DNA from: Hepatobacter sp965661165
GTDB taxonomy: Bacteria > Pseudomonadota > Alphaproteobacteria > Holosporales > Hepatobacteraceae
Assembly: GCA_965661165.1 (NCBI GenBank)
Contig: CBFICL010000005.1
Span: forward strand, 1 to 44,363
Length of the DNA: 44,363 nucleotides
Direction of reading: 5' to 3'
The notes below the pieces were generated by a model. That model was not told where the DNA came from and ran no database searches. It was given only the letters and a program-made list of their open reading frames with translations. Positions 16,633 to 25,814 of the stretch are shown here, one piece after another; position 1 is the stretch's first letter; each line of letters begins with the position of its first letter. A program made the position numbers and the translations under genes.

Positions 16633-17485
16633 CCGAATACGTGCGCAGCACACAGGTAAAAGACAACCCATCGATCGTACGCGAGGTCTTAAGGGGCACG
16701 CCACGCCGCGTCATCAGAAACTGACGGCGCTCTGTCGGGGCCAGACGTTCGCCTTCTGTTTTTTCCATATAAAACGCTTGAAAAACCGGCCACACTGTCA
16801 TGTTCCGCGGGAAAGCTCGATCCCGCTCAAACCAACGCACTACCCGCGGTTGGCTGGTAAAACACGATACTGAGGGCAGAAACTTTTGTGTTTTGCCATC
16901 AAACATATGGGCCGACAACGTGTGAGGAAGGCTGTCCATGTCTTGGGTAATTTTGGTGAGCAACCCCATGGGAAACAAAATATCGTTCACAATATCCACA
17001 CGACTCTGGCGGGGCTGTTCCCACACCACTGTCCCTTTTTTTGATAAAGGGTCATACGTGACGTGCCCTTGGTGGTGGCACACCGTCTTTTTTCCCCGCG
17101 TCACGATGTAATGAAAATGAAATGAGGTACCATCTTTGGCCTCACGGGTTTGATAAGACCACCGAAACGGCACCACGCGCCCTGTAGTCGAAGCCAGATA
17201 ACCGGTCACCTCCTCAGCATAAGACCAGCTGTCTTCTTCTTCTTCCAAGATGACTGACATATCCCCATCAAACTGAAAGGCTTGCCCCCCATCTTCAGGG
17301 ATAGTCACGCGGTAATTGGCTTCATAGGGTTGAATCACAAACAAGGGAGAGGGCCGCAAATGCGTGGCCAGCTCATCCAAAGCCTTGGCGGCCTCTTTTT
17401 CTTGCGTTTTCGCACCGGCACCCAAAAACAGGGGCCACAACAGGGCCATTAAAAAAACATAGGCTGCTTGATGCATAAAAACCAT
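16595..17485 (-). CDS. Exported DUF1849/EipB-like periplasmic protein
   Basis: A 296-residue protein with an N-terminal signal peptide (hydrophobic to about residue 24, GAGA/KTQ). The body is beta-rich: YEANYRVTI, FQFDGDMSVILEEEEDSW, an ATTGR-like segment (LASTTGRVVPFRWSY) and HTLSAHMFDG. This pattern fits DUF1849, whose Brucella member EipB is a periplasmic beta-spiral needed for envelope integrity. DUF3108 is an alternative with a similar architecture. The ATG at 17485 is preceded by GGAG. The 3' end overlaps the convergent MFS gene by 38 bases, an overlap that also fixes the C-terminal Arg/Gly-rich tail. Confidence 0.55.
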   Translation of the reverse strand: MVFMHQAAYVFLMALLWPLFLGAGAKTQEKEAAKALDELATHLRPSPLFVIQPYEANYRVTIPEDGGQAFQFDGDMSVILEEEEDSWSYAEEVTGYLASTTGRVVPFRWSYQTREAKDGTSFHFHYIVTRGKKTVCHHQGHVTYDPLSKKGTVVWEQPRQSRVDIVNDILFPMGLLTKITQDMDSLPHTLSAHMFDGKTQKFLPSVSCFTSQPRVVRWFERDRAFPRNMTVWPVFQAFYMEKTEGERLAPTERRQFLMTRRGVPLKTSRTIDGLSFTCVLRTYSARLSSGARGPRG

Positions 17486-17504
17486 GGGTCTCCGCCAATA
17501 AGGC

Positions 17505-18392
17505 TCAGTTCATTTTGTGAGCGCGTTTCTCAAAAAAAGATAACAGCGTTAACCCAGTCACAATAGAAAAAAAACCTAAAAAAATAAAGAAATCGAGATG
17601 TTGCGCAAAGAAAAAAAAGCCAATCAGCGCTGTGAATACAAAACGCAGCGAGCCAATAGGCAATAAAAACAATACGTCACTACACACAAGCGAGCGCGTG
17701 ATGGCCATGTGCGCCAGAGCCGTAAGGCCACCCAAAACAAAGAATATCCCCAAGTCAGCCCACGAGGGCGTTACCCACACAGGCAAAGAGAGCGCCCCAA
17801 AAAAAGGCGTCATCAACACAATCAGAGAAGTCACAATCGCCAAGGGCGCATCAAAAGAGGTAAGACGCTTGTTCAACAGTGTAGAACATGAAAAAGCCAG
17901 GGCAGAGCCCACCGGCAAAAACACAGCCCACCCACAGGAAGAAAAAGACAAGCTTTGAAAAGAGTGGGAAATCAGCATGCCGCCCACAAGCCCCAATGCA
18001 ATGGCCACAAACCGCGTGGACGTGAAAGGCTCTTTCAAAATAAACACAGCCCCCAGAGACGTGGCCATCGGCCCTAAAAACCCCAAAGCCACCGCGTGAG
18101 CCATGGGCAAATAGTGAAGCGCCTGGTACCATAACATCACCCCCAAGGCAGACACCAACACGCGCCACAGGTGCCACAACGGTTTTTCAAGAAACAAACA
18201 CTGGCGCATATCCAAAAAGACAAAGGGCAAGAGCCACACCATGGCAAAGAGGTGCTCAAAAAAGGCCACCTCCGCAAAGGGAAAGTGCCCGATTAATGAC
18301 TTGACAATGCCGTTAATGGCTGAAAAACACAGACCCGCCAGCGCTTTCCACGCGGCGCCACGCCAAGACTGATCACGCAAAGAGAGGCGCAT
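17505..18392 (-). CDS. EamA-type (DMT) transporter
   Basis: About 295 residues with ten predicted membrane helices in two EamA repeats. The first repeat begins AWKALAGLCFSAINGIVKS and contains HYLPMAHAVALGFLGPM; the second includes FFVLGGLTALAHMAITRSL and LPIGSLRFVFTALIGF. Drug/metabolite-superfamily members export amino acids, nucleotides or S-adenosylmethionine; in obligate intracellular relatives some act as SAM or metabolite carriers. The substrate here is unknown. ATG 18392 is preferred over GTG 18404, which has its Shine-Dalgarno too close. It follows the ABC transporter by about 15 bases, so the two are probably one operon. Confidence 0.85.
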   Translation of the reverse strand: MRLSLRDQSWRGAAWKALAGLCFSAINGIVKSLIGHFPFAEVAFFEHLFAMVWLLPFVFLDMRQCLFLEKPLWHLWRVLVSALGVMLWYQALHYLPMAHAVALGFLGPMATSLGAVFILKEPFTSTRFVAIALGLVGGMLISHSFQSLSFSSCGWAVFLPVGSALAFSCSTLLNKRLTSFDAPLAIVTSLIVLMTPFFGALSLPVWVTPSWADLGIFFVLGGLTALAHMAITRSLVCSDVLFLLPIGSLRFVFTALIGFFFFAQHLDFFIFLGFFSIVTGLTLLSFFEKRAHKMN

Positions 18393-18407
18393 CAACCGTC
18401 CCACCCC

Positions 18408-20186
18408 TTACTGATCACCATCATCAGGCTGCGTTTTTTGCAACTCTTGCTGGCGCCACAGCTTGGCATACGCCCCGTCTTTTTTTAGCAAATCTTCGTG
18501 GGTACCCTGCTCCACCAACATGCCTTTATCTAGCACCACAATAGCATCTGCACGCACCACCGTGGACAAACGATGCGCAACCATGATGGTGGTGTGCCCT
18601 TTCGCGCAGGAAAACAGACTTTGTTGAATTTGCTTTTCCGTCCGCGTATCCAGAGACGATGTTGCCTCATCAAAAATAAAAATTTTAGGATCTTTCAACA
18701 CAGCCCGGGCAATGGCCACGCGTTGTTTTTCACCGCCTGAAAGCTTAAGCCCGCGCTCGCCCACAACTGTGTCGTACCCCTCAGGCAAAGAGCGAATAAA
18801 CCCATCAAGGGCTGCCCCTTTACTGGCCTCTTGAATGTCTGTTAATGAAGCCTCAGGGGCACCATAACCAATGTTATAAGCCAACGTATCATTAAATAAC
18901 ACCGTGTCTTGCGGCACCACGCCAATCAAAGAGCGTAAGGTCTGCTGAGATAGTTTTGCAATGTTTTGCCCGTCAATCAAAATCTCCCCTTGAGAGGGGT
19001 CAAAAAAGCGCATCAACAAGCTGACGGTGGTGGACTTTCCAGACCCACTTGCCCCCACAATGGCGAGAAACGAGCCCGCCGGCACTGTGAAAGACATGTT
19101 TTTCAAAAGCTTACGCTCCGCGTCATAAGAAAAAGACACGTTTTTAAACACAATCTCCCCCCCTTTAAACGTGAAGGGCTGTGTTTTCGGCGCATCCACA
19201 ATCGCAGGCTTCGCATCAAGAAGCGTGAAAAAGCCTTCCATATCTACCAAGGCTTGCTTCAACTCACGATAGGCAAACCCCAGGATATAAAGCGGCGCAT
19301 ACACCTGCAGCAAATAAGTGTTAAGCAACACAAAATCCCCCACATTCATAACGCCCGTCTCTAGGCTTGGTAAGGCCACCAACATCACCACCACAATGCC
19401 CAGCGTTAAAATCACGGCCTGACCAAAATTGAGCAATGCCAGCGATTGCCGGTTGTATATATTCTCTTTTTCGTAGGTAGCTAAAAAGGTGTCATAGCGA
19501 TTGACTTCAAGCTGTTCATTCCCAAACTGCTTCACGGTGGCATAATTGAGCAAGCTGTCCACCATGCGGCTGCCTAGGTGATTTTGAGCCTTGTTCATGC
19601 GGCGCATAAACTGAAGACGCCACGACGATATTTTGAAGGTGAAGGCAATATAAGCAAAAAGCGTCACAAGCACCACAAAACTGAACGTCCACGCATAGAG
19701 ATAGAACAAGACCACCACAATCATGGTCAGCTCAAAAAAGGTGGGCAACAGCGTGAAGACGAAATAGCGAAAAAAGTTTTCGATCGCCCGACCTCCGCGC
19801 TCAAGAATGCGGGTTAACTCCCCCGTTTTACGATTGAGGTGAAAAGACACATCCATCTTATGCAAATGCGCAAAAATAGCCCGCGAAAGAGTGCGAATGG
19901 CGCGCTGCTCTACAGGGGCAAAAAACAAGTCGCGCACCTCATTGAAAAGCGTGGACGACAAGCGCACAAGGCCATACGCGCCAATAAGCAGCAACAACAC
20001 ATGGTGAACCCGAGGCTCCATACCAATGTGGTCAATAATACGCTTATAGATAATAGGTACACCCAAAGCCGCCACACGGGCCAGCACAAGACACCCAAAA
20101 CTCACACACAAAAGCAAGCGCGAGGGAAGCGCACAGGACCAAAGGGCGCGCCACAAAGAACGCACAGCCGTACTTTCTGAAGACAT
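18408..20186 (-). CDS. Atm1/HMT1-type ABC exporter (fused permease-ATPase)
   Basis: A half-transporter of 592 residues. Residues 1-310 form a six-helix exporter membrane domain with the Atm1-family stretch HLNRKTGELTRILERGGRAI. The nucleotide-binding domain follows with Walker A GASGSGKST, signature LSGGEKQRVAIARA, Walker B FIFDEATSSLD and the switch His in VAHRLSTV. Atm1/HMT1 relatives export glutathione-linked sulfur or metal conjugates for cytosolic Fe-S assembly and metal tolerance. It would act as a homodimer in the inner membrane. The EamA gene follows directly. Confidence 0.92.
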   Translation of the reverse strand: MSSESTAVRSLWRALWSCALPSRLLLCVSFGCLVLARVAALGVPIIYKRIIDHIGMEPRVHHVLLLLIGAYGLVRLSSTLFNEVRDLFFAPVEQRAIRTLSRAIFAHLHKMDVSFHLNRKTGELTRILERGGRAIENFFRYFVFTLLPTFFELTMIVVVLFYLYAWTFSFVVLVTLFAYIAFTFKISSWRLQFMRRMNKAQNHLGSRMVDSLLNYATVKQFGNEQLEVNRYDTFLATYEKENIYNRQSLALLNFGQAVILTLGIVVVMLVALPSLETGVMNVGDFVLLNTYLLQVYAPLYILGFAYRELKQALVDMEGFFTLLDAKPAIVDAPKTQPFTFKGGEIVFKNVSFSYDAERKLLKNMSFTVPAGSFLAIVGASGSGKSTTVSLLMRFFDPSQGEILIDGQNIAKLSQQTLRSLIGVVPQDTVLFNDTLAYNIGYGAPEASLTDIQEASKGAALDGFIRSLPEGYDTVVGERGLKLSGGEKQRVAIARAVLKDPKIFIFDEATSSLDTRTEKQIQQSLFSCAKGHTTIMVAHRLSTVVRADAIVVLDKGMLVEQGTHEDLLKKDGAYAKLWRQQELQKTQPDDGDQ

Positions 20187-20263
20187 AGGCTTTTTAACGC
20201 TTTTTTCTTAAGGTAACACGAATCGCCCAAAAGGTGGGCAAAAAAGAAGGGCCAAATTAGGCA

Positions 20264-20291
20264 TTGACACAACATGGCAACCTTTCATACT
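20264..20291 (+). promoter_or_regulatory. Promoter for tRNA-Arg
   Basis: A perfect -35 TTGACA (20264-20269), a 16-base spacer and CATACT (20286-20291) lie 18 bases upstream of the mature tRNA 5' end. Confidence 0.6.
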
Positions 20292-20308
20292 GACATTGAC
20301 TGGCAAAG

Positions 20309-20385
20309 GCGCCCTTAGCTCAGCTGGATAGAGCGTCGGCCTTCTAAGCCGAATGTCGCAGGTTCGAGTCCTGCAGGGCGCGCCA
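20309..20385 (+). tRNA. tRNA-Arg (anticodon TCT)
   Basis: A complete cloverleaf of 77 bases: acceptor stem GCGCCCT with AGGGCGC, D arm with GCTCAGCTGGATAGAGC, anticodon stem TCGGC/GCCGA around the loop CTTCTAA (anticodon TCT at 20343-20345), and a T arm with GGTTCGAGTCC. The 3' CCA is encoded. It reads AGA codons. trmL begins 32 bases downstream. Confidence 0.97.
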
Positions 20386-20417
20386 CAAATTGTAAACGTG
20401 TTTTAATCGCAGCCCTT

Positions 20418-20894
20418 ATGATCCAATTGGCTTGTTTTGAACCTGAAATTCCTCAAAATGTGGGCACCTTGATCCGCACAGCTGCGTGCTTAGGGTGTAG
20501 CGTACACCTGATTGCCCCTTTGGGTTTTGTGATGAGCGACAAACGCATGAAACGCGCCCACATGGACTATGGCAACCACGCCCATATTGTGTTGCATCCC
20601 CACTGGGAGGCTTTTATGTCCTATGTTCAGCGTGTGCGCCACCAGGGCGGGCGCCTTTTAGGCCTCAGCCCGCGCGCCAGCCAGCATTACCACGACCTTG
20701 CTTATCAAAACAACGATATTCTTCTGCTGGGATCTGAAAGTCAGGGCCTGGGAGAACGGCAAGAAAATGACTGTGACGCCCTTGTCTCCATTCCCATGAA
20801 ACCTGGCTATCGTTCCTTGAATATGGCCATCTCAGCTTGTTTTGTTTTGGGAGAGGCGTTGCGCCAAACCCACTTCTTCCCTAAGGTACCGTGA
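20418..20894 (+). CDS. trmL: tRNA (cytidine(34)-2'-O)-methyltransferase
   Basis: A SPOUT-fold methyltransferase that modifies the wobble ribose of tRNA-Leu species. The 158 residues show the three family motifs: EIPQNVGTLIRTAACLG, LLGSESQGLGE and IPMKPGYRSLNMAIS, which together form the knotted SAM site. It is close to the usual TrmL size, with no extra RNA-binding domain. It lies immediately downstream of tRNA-Arg, and ubiE follows after 67 bases on the same strand. Confidence 0.94.
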   Translation: MIQLACFEPEIPQNVGTLIRTAACLGCSVHLIAPLGFVMSDKRMKRAHMDYGNHAHIVLHPHWEAFMSYVQRVRHQGGRLLGLSPRASQHYHDLAYQNNDILLLGSESQGLGERQENDCDALVSIPMKPGYRSLNMAISACFVLGEALRQTHFFPKVP

Positions 20895-20961
20895 TTTTGG
20901 GCAATGGCTTTAAACGATTATTCATGCCCACCTGTTGTGATCAACCCTTGTGGAGGTTTTT

Positions 20962-21687
20962 ATGAGACAACACACACCCCCCACCATTCAGCATGTCTTT
21001 ACCGATGTTGCGCCGGTCTATGACACCATGAATGATTGGATGAGCCTTGGGTTTCACCGCACATGGAAGGATCTGTTTGTTCAACAGCTCCCTTGGGACA
21101 CGTTAAAGACAAAAAAAGATCTCCACATACTCGACATGGCCACAGGCACGGGCGATATTCCTGACCGCCTCGAACGCTATCTTCGCTGTCACCACATCCA
21201 TGCCGCGATGACGGTGTGTGACCGCAATGAGGATATGCTGGCCAAGGGGCGCCAAAAGCACCCAGGAAAACCATGGACATGGCGCTTAGAAAACGCCACC
21301 GCGCTTTCCTTCAAAGACGAATCTTTTGATCTGTATACCGTCTCTTTTGGTCTTAGAAACATGCCCCCCCTTAACAAAACGTTGAAGGAAGCTTTTCGTG
21401 TGCTCAAAAAAGGGGGGTTTTACTATGTTCTCGAGTTTTCTCACCCACCATCTGCCTGCCTTCATGGTTTTTATGCGCTTTACACGCATCTGTGGCTCCC
21501 AGCTTTAGGTGCTTTTTATGCCAAAAAACCCCATGCCTATGACTATCTCATCCAAAGCATTAAGAGCTTTCCCAAAGCGCCCTTACTTGAAGGCATGATG
21601 AAGCATGTGGGCTTTCACAACACAGGGTTTACACTTGTGTGGGGCGGTATTGTGGCCATCCATTGGGGACAAAAGGTTGATTGTTGA
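20962..21687 (+). CDS. ubiE: Ubiquinone/menaquinone C-methyltransferase
   Basis: A SAM-dependent enzyme that performs the C-methylation step of quinone synthesis. The start at 20962 has a GGAGG ribosome-binding site just upstream; an upstream GTG would include that site in the coding region. UbiE hallmarks are FTDVAPVYDTMNDWMSLGFH, the SAM-binding motif DMATGTGDI, SFGLRNMPPLNKTLKEAFRV and the C-terminal GGIVAIHWG. The 241-residue length is usual. ubiB, often its neighbour, is not here; the convergent ogt follows. Confidence 0.95.
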   Translation: MRQHTPPTIQHVFTDVAPVYDTMNDWMSLGFHRTWKDLFVQQLPWDTLKTKKDLHILDMATGTGDIPDRLERYLRCHHIHAAMTVCDRNEDMLAKGRQKHPGKPWTWRLENATALSFKDESFDLYTVSFGLRNMPPLNKTLKEAFRVLKKGGFYYVLEFSHPPSACLHGFYALYTHLWLPALGAFYAKKPHAYDYLIQSIKSFPKAPLLEGMMKHVGFHNTGFTLVWGGIVAIHWGQKVDC

Positions 21688-21711
21688 TCAGCAGCGACCC
21701 GTTCCTCTTTT

Positions 21712-22299
21712 TTAAAACCCTGACGCGCACTTATTTGGCTTTGGAAATGTGCATTCGTGTGTAAGCAGGGCCGCTTTTACGTCATGCCCCCAACGATAAC
21801 CGCCCCTATGGCCATCAGACCGTATAACGCGATGACATGGAATCAGTACAGCCAGCTCATTGCACCCCAAAGCATGGCCCACAGCCCGTTGTGCTCGCGG
21901 TCTTTTGACAAGCGCCGCCAGCGCCTGATAGGTGGTGGTTGTGCCCGGCGCGATTGACAAAAGGGCCTGCCAGACATGAAGGCAAAAAGAGGTTTGCTTG
22001 AGAAAAACAGGGCCTTCAAACCTGTTCTCAAGAATAGCTTGCCCGCACGCGGCCACTGTTTGATCACACCGCCGGCCCCAGGAAGAGGGCGCCGCTCCCA
22101 CCTGTTCGCCATGCGGCACGGGCCGCACATGCACCACAACCTTGTCCATCATCACCACACATAAGCACCCAAAAGGTGCGCGGATCAGCCCATACACAGC
22201 CGTGGATGGGTCTGGTATAAACGGCTCTGCGGGCAACACCGCTCCTTCTCGCCATGCACGCAGAGACGGCAGCAGCAAAGACAAATGGCTTGACGGCAT
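21712..22299 (-). CDS. ogt: Methylated-DNA-[protein]-cysteine S-methyltransferase
   Basis: A suicide repair protein that removes alkyl groups from O6-alkylguanine. The active-site Cys155 lies in LIPCHRVIRSDG, the invariant PCHRV motif, followed by GGYRWG. The helix-turn-helix region has SIAPGTTTTYQALAALV and the arginine-finger region follows. The N-terminal 90 residues are a divergent Ogt-type domain. At 195 residues it is slightly longer than E. coli Ogt. It is convergent with ubiE and divergent from pgeF. Confidence 0.93.
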   Translation of the reverse strand: MPSSHLSLLLPSLRAWREGAVLPAEPFIPDPSTAVYGLIRAPFGCLCVVMMDKVVVHVRPVPHGEQVGAAPSSWGRRCDQTVAACGQAILENRFEGPVFLKQTSFCLHVWQALLSIAPGTTTTYQALAALVKRPRAQRAVGHALGCNELAVLIPCHRVIRSDGHRGGYRWGHDVKAALLTHECTFPKPNKCASGF

Positions 22300-22366
22300 G
22301 GTGAAAACTTTTTAGAGAAAGAAAGAGCAAGATATAGCACGAAACTCCTCCCAAAAGCACGCCTTT

Positions 22367-23119
22367 ATGAACACCCTAGATATCTTTAAGAAAGAGCCAT
22401 CCATTCAGCATGGGTTTTTTGGCGTGCCACCCCACGCACCACGACACTTTGCCTCACCAGAGGAAGCCATTTCTTACCGGCAGCGCAATATGACCCATGC
22501 GCTTCATACAGGTGATATGGCCACGGCCCAACCCATTTTGCTGAACCAAACCCACAGCTCGCATGTGCACGCGGTTGATAAAGCCTTCTTAACCTCTTAC
22601 CAAGATCATCTCCCGCCAGAAGGCGATGGTCTGGTGACACAGCTTCCCCATGTAGCCTTGGGGGTACGCACAGCTGACTGTGGCCCCCTTTTGTGGATGG
22701 ACCCTGTATCAGGCATCATCGCCGCCTCTCATGCAGGATGGCGGGGCGCTGTGCACGGCATTGTGGAAGCCACCTTAAATGCGATGCTAAAGCTGGGCAG
22801 TCAAAAAGAAAACATCCACGTTGTCTTAGGCCCCACCATTAACAAGGCGCACTATGTGGTGGGCGAAGATTTTCGCGACCAATGCCTGGCGCAAGATCCG
22901 CTCACAGCTGAATTTTTTTCTCACGTACCCTCGCTTGTGTTTGATCTTCCAGAATTTTTGATGAAAAAACTTCATGTTTTAGGCGTTAGGAACTGTCATA
23001 ACTTGGGACAGGACACGTTTGTAAATCCATCGTTTTATAGCCGCAGATCCAGCTTGGCTGTTTCTGGGCACTATGGATCGAACTATGCTTTCATCATGCT
23101 GAAAACTAAAAAAATTTGA
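22367..23119 (+). CDS. pgeF: Peptidoglycan editing factor (PgeF/YfiH, laccase-domain)
   Basis: A cytoplasmic zinc-dependent hydrolase that removes mis-incorporated L-Ser from UDP-MurNAc peptide precursors and is also described with purine nucleoside phosphorylase activity. The metal ligands are His63 (NQTHSSHV), Cys105 (GVRTADCGPLL) and His122 (AASHAGWRGAVHG), the family's signature arrangement. The 250-residue length is normal. The ATG is 67 bases from the divergent ogt start. With DdpX it marks peptidoglycan-precursor metabolism in this window. Confidence 0.95.
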   Translation: MNTLDIFKKEPSIQHGFFGVPPHAPRHFASPEEAISYRQRNMTHALHTGDMATAQPILLNQTHSSHVHAVDKAFLTSYQDHLPPEGDGLVTQLPHVALGVRTADCGPLLWMDPVSGIIAASHAGWRGAVHGIVEATLNAMLKLGSQKENIHVVLGPTINKAHYVVGEDFRDQCLAQDPLTAEFFSHVPSLVFDLPEFLMKKLHVLGVRNCHNLGQDTFVNPSFYSRRSSLAVSGHYGSNYAFIMLKTKKI

Positions 23120-23201
23120 TGATAATTGCTTTTTTCATAAAATTAAGATAGAACCCTGTCATAAAAGACCTAGCAAAATGCCAACAATAAAGGAACATCA
23201 C

Positions 23202-23513
23202 ATGAACACGAAAAGCGGGTTATCTTTTCTTTTGGCCGGCACGTTGACACTTTTTATGGCAGCGTGTGATCAAAAGGAAGAGAACGCAGAAGATATGACA
23301 TCTGCTGATGAGGCTACGGAGATTCTTTCTGACTCAGACATGTCCTCTTCTGATGAAACCACAGAAAGCGCACCCAGTGACGATGCCGCGACAGATGCCT
23401 CCTCTGCACCTGCAGGAGAATCGGAAGGCATGGCTACAGAAGATTCTGGCGCAGCTGGAGCGGAAGAGGCTTCCACAGACGTGGCAGCAGATAGCAGCAA
23501 CCAAACCACATAA
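23202..23513 (+). CDS. Small low-complexity lipoprotein
   Basis: A 103-residue protein with a lipoprotein signal: hydrophobic segment at about residues 5-20 and lipobox MAAC (Cys22). The mature part is almost entirely Ala, Ser, Thr, Asp and Glu, strongly acidic, with no recognisable fold. ATG 23202 follows AAAGGAAC and begins right at the signal peptide, so I prefer it to the codon eight residues upstream. It resembles acidic unstructured lipoproteins that tether or space outer-membrane components; no family is recognised. Confidence 0.6.
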   Translation: MNTKSGLSFLLAGTLTLFMAACDQKEENAEDMTSADEATEILSDSDMSSSDETTESAPSDDAATDASSAPAGESEGMATEDSGAAGAEEASTDVAADSSNQTT

Positions 23514-23532
23514 CACCCTTTCTTACCACCTG

Positions 23533-24273
23533 TTAAGCGTGTTTTTCCTTTTTAGACAAGCCATCGGTGGGCTGTGCGTCATCAGAGATGGATGACCACC
23601 CCGCCCATGTGGGCGCGTTGATTTTCTGCTGCGTTTCATCATGCTGTGCCCTTTCTTCTCTGCTGATGGTGAAAAAGCGCGGCGCGTGTTGTGTGGTTTG
23701 CGTTTGATTGGCGCGGGCAATCGCGGTTTTTTCCCTTTCAGCGTTTAAAGAAAGCTGAGGTTGCTTCCCGCCTAAAAGCTCAAGATACACAGCTGCCAAC
23801 AATTGTGCATCTATCAATGCTCCATGCTTCTCTCGCCCTGTGTTATCAATCTGGAAACGACGACACAGCATATCAAGACTGGCCGGCGCGCCGGGATATT
23901 TTGTGCGTGCGAGCCTGAGTGTGTCCACAACAGGGTTAGACAAGGTTTGCTGTCTGGCGCCTGCAAATTCTGCAGACAGAAATTTCATATCAAACCCTGC
24001 ATTGTGAATCACCAGTGGTGAATCTTCTAAAAAGGTTATCAGCTCCGCGGCAATATCTTCAAAAACGGGAAAATCAGCAAGAAATGTGGCACTTAGCCCA
24101 TGAACAGCAAAGGCCGGTTTGGGCATATCGCGCATGGGGTTAACATAGGTGTGATAGGTGCGACCTGTAGGTGTGGCATTGATCAACTCCACGCACCCTA
24201 CCTCCACAATCCGGTGCCCTTGGGATGGGTCAAGACCGGTGGTTTCTGTATCTAAGACAATTTCACGTTTCAT
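23533..24273 (-). CDS. dnaQ: DNA polymerase III epsilon subunit (proofreading exonuclease)
   Basis: The 3'-5' exonuclease of the replicative polymerase. The Exo I motif LDTETTGLDP supplies Asp8 and Glu10, Exo II is in HNAGFDMKFL, and Exo IIIe is HGALIDAQLLAAVYLEL (HxxxxD). The 246 residues include a C-terminal tail that would bind the alpha subunit. It is convergent with the low-complexity lipoprotein and lies downstream of the pseudoprotease gene. Confidence 0.95.
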   Translation of the reverse strand: MKREIVLDTETTGLDPSQGHRIVEVGCVELINATPTGRTYHTYVNPMRDMPKPAFAVHGLSATFLADFPVFEDIAAELITFLEDSPLVIHNAGFDMKFLSAEFAGARQQTLSNPVVDTLRLARTKYPGAPASLDMLCRRFQIDNTGREKHGALIDAQLLAAVYLELLGGKQPQLSLNAEREKTAIARANQTQTTQHAPRFFTISREERAQHDETQQKINAPTWAGWSSISDDAQPTDGLSKKEKHA

Positions 24274-24326
24274 ACTCGGCTTTCATGGTTAGATTCGTTT
24301 GCGTAACAGCGTGTCTGCAACAACGC

Positions 24327-25814
24327 TTACTGTTGAATCAAACACTTTTGATCCGGCAACGCAATGGGCTCTGTTTGCCAAGATAGCGTTTTCTCAGACC
24401 AAGACAAAACCTCAGGAATGCTGGTGGACGCCAAAAAATCAATGTAGGCAATACGCAACAACCGATCTACAGTTAATAAGCCGCCAGGTGTGACACCACA
24501 TCCATAATCTTGATAGCTCACAGCAAAATAGGGCTTCACAGCCACGGAAGGAATCGCACGAATGAGGTCGTCTAAACAGCGAACCATTTGATAATCAACT
24601 GCATGAATGCGCGCAAAAGATACTGTGGGCCCACTCACAGGAAAGGCGGGGAAGACACCGTCAAAAACACTTCCTGGCGTCACCTTAGACACCATCAAAG
24701 ATTGGAAAGGAATATTATACACAGCATAACAAAGCACGTCTGTCTCATAAAAAACCGCCCCCCCAAAAAGAACCATTTTTTTGACGACATAAGACCACGC
24801 ATCATCCAGCATGACCTCCACGTTTATTTTTTTCCCGCTGCGAAATACGGTAAGAGACAGCGGTTTTTTGACGTTGTGCTCTGCCATCATACGCTGACAT
24901 GTGGCCAAGCTGGGCCCCACCAATGCCCCCTTCACCGCCCATATCACATCCCCAGCTTTAAGGGGGGACTCAGGCATGGCGCGATGCACAATCAGCCCCT
25001 GCGCCAAGGCTTGGGGATAGTGGGTGAGAAACGTTTGCAGCTCCTTCTCAGGAAAATGAATATACCTGACCGTATCGGCAAGAGATGAAGAAATAATATC
25101 CACCCCTTTGATGAATACGCGTGCTGGCTTTTTCCCAGCCTTAAGTGCTGTATATACATCTTTCAGATAATCCACATGCAATACGCGAGAAAAGGTTTGC
25201 CCCGAATCACAGACAAGCCCCACGCACTTACCATTCGCTGAGATCACGGCGCCGCCGTCCGCACCACCAGGTGTGCTCAAACTCACACGAAAAGCTTGAA
25301 AGGTAAGGATGCCCCCTGTTTCGTAAAGGCTGGCAATCGATCCCCCTTGGACTACCTCTTTTTCTCCATGCTTGCTCAGAAGCGTGACCTCTTCACTGAG
25401 CGACATCTGGTCAGCAAAATCCGATATCTCTTCTAAAGGTTCAAAAACTTTTTGTGGGTCAAAAACCAAGATCTCAATCGGCAACAAGGGGTCACGATAA
25501 AGGCTCTTAGCTTCTACTTTTTGCCCTCCTGGGAGGGTGATTTCATAAGTCGCCACGGTGGGGCCCGCATCTTGCCCACCTATGACCGTCACAATCCACC
25601 CACGCTTTTTGTCACACACGAAACCGCTGCGATACACCACATCAGGGTGCCTGTAGGCGGCAAGGGAAATACTTTTTTTCACACTAACCAAGGCTTTTTT
25701 ATAGCGTTCCACAGGGACAACCTGAGAAGCCCCTTTTTCCTGGCACACACAAGGTGATCCACATAGGCCCATCATAAGGATAAAGGTAAGGATTTTAAAC
25801 ACGAGGCTCTCCAT
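24327..25814 (-). CDS. Deg-like pseudoprotease (paralogue of the adjacent protease, triad lost)
   Basis: An exported protein of about 495 residues with a signal peptide (MESLVFKILTFILMMGLCG). It aligns along its length with the neighbouring protease: RSGFVCDKKRG matches GTGFVCHKGRG, TVATYEITLPGGQKV matches SVATYTITFANGQKL, and KKMVLFGGAVFYETD matches KKLLVFGGATFFEAN. All three catalytic residues are replaced: the His position is Gly, Asp is Pro112 and Ser is Asp186 in PGGADGGAV. A PDZ domain (ESPLKAGDVIWAVKG) and the C-terminal third domain are kept. The frame is intact, so it is a pseudoenzyme and not a decayed gene. It overlaps the protease gene by about 20 bases and is probably cotranscribed. 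Confidence 0.75.
   Translation of the reverse strand: MESLVFKILTFILMMGLCGSPCVCQEKGASQVVPVERYKKALVSVKKSISLAAYRHPDVVYRSGFVCDKKRGWIVTVIGGQDAGPTVATYEITLPGGQKVEAKSLYRDPLLPIEILVFDPQKVFEPLEEISDFADQMSLSEEVTLLSKHGEKEVVQGGSIASLYETGGILTFQAFRVSLSTPGGADGGAVISANGKCVGLVCDSGQTFSRVLHVDYLKDVYTALKAGKKPARVFIKGVDIISSSLADTVRYIHFPEKELQTFLTHYPQALAQGLIVHRAMPESPLKAGDVIWAVKGALVGPSLATCQRMMAEHNVKKPLSLTVFRSGKKINVEVMLDDAWSYVVKKMVLFGGAVFYETDVLCYAVYNIPFQSLMVSKVTPGSVFDGVFPAFPVSGPTVSFARIHAVDYQMVRCLDDLIRAIPSVAVKPYFAVSYQDYGCGVTPGGLLTVDRLLRIAYIDFLASTSIPEVLSWSEKTLSWQTEPIALPDQKCLIQQ

Noticed and set aside
20222..20250. GCCC...GGGC hairpin between the ABC gene and tRNA-Arg as a terminator
   Set aside because: It is followed by A residues, not T, on the plus strand, and on the minus strand the T run precedes the stem.
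22299..22367. Regulatory hairpin between ogt and pgeF
   Set aside because: No consistent stem or promoter pair above background in the 67-base gap.
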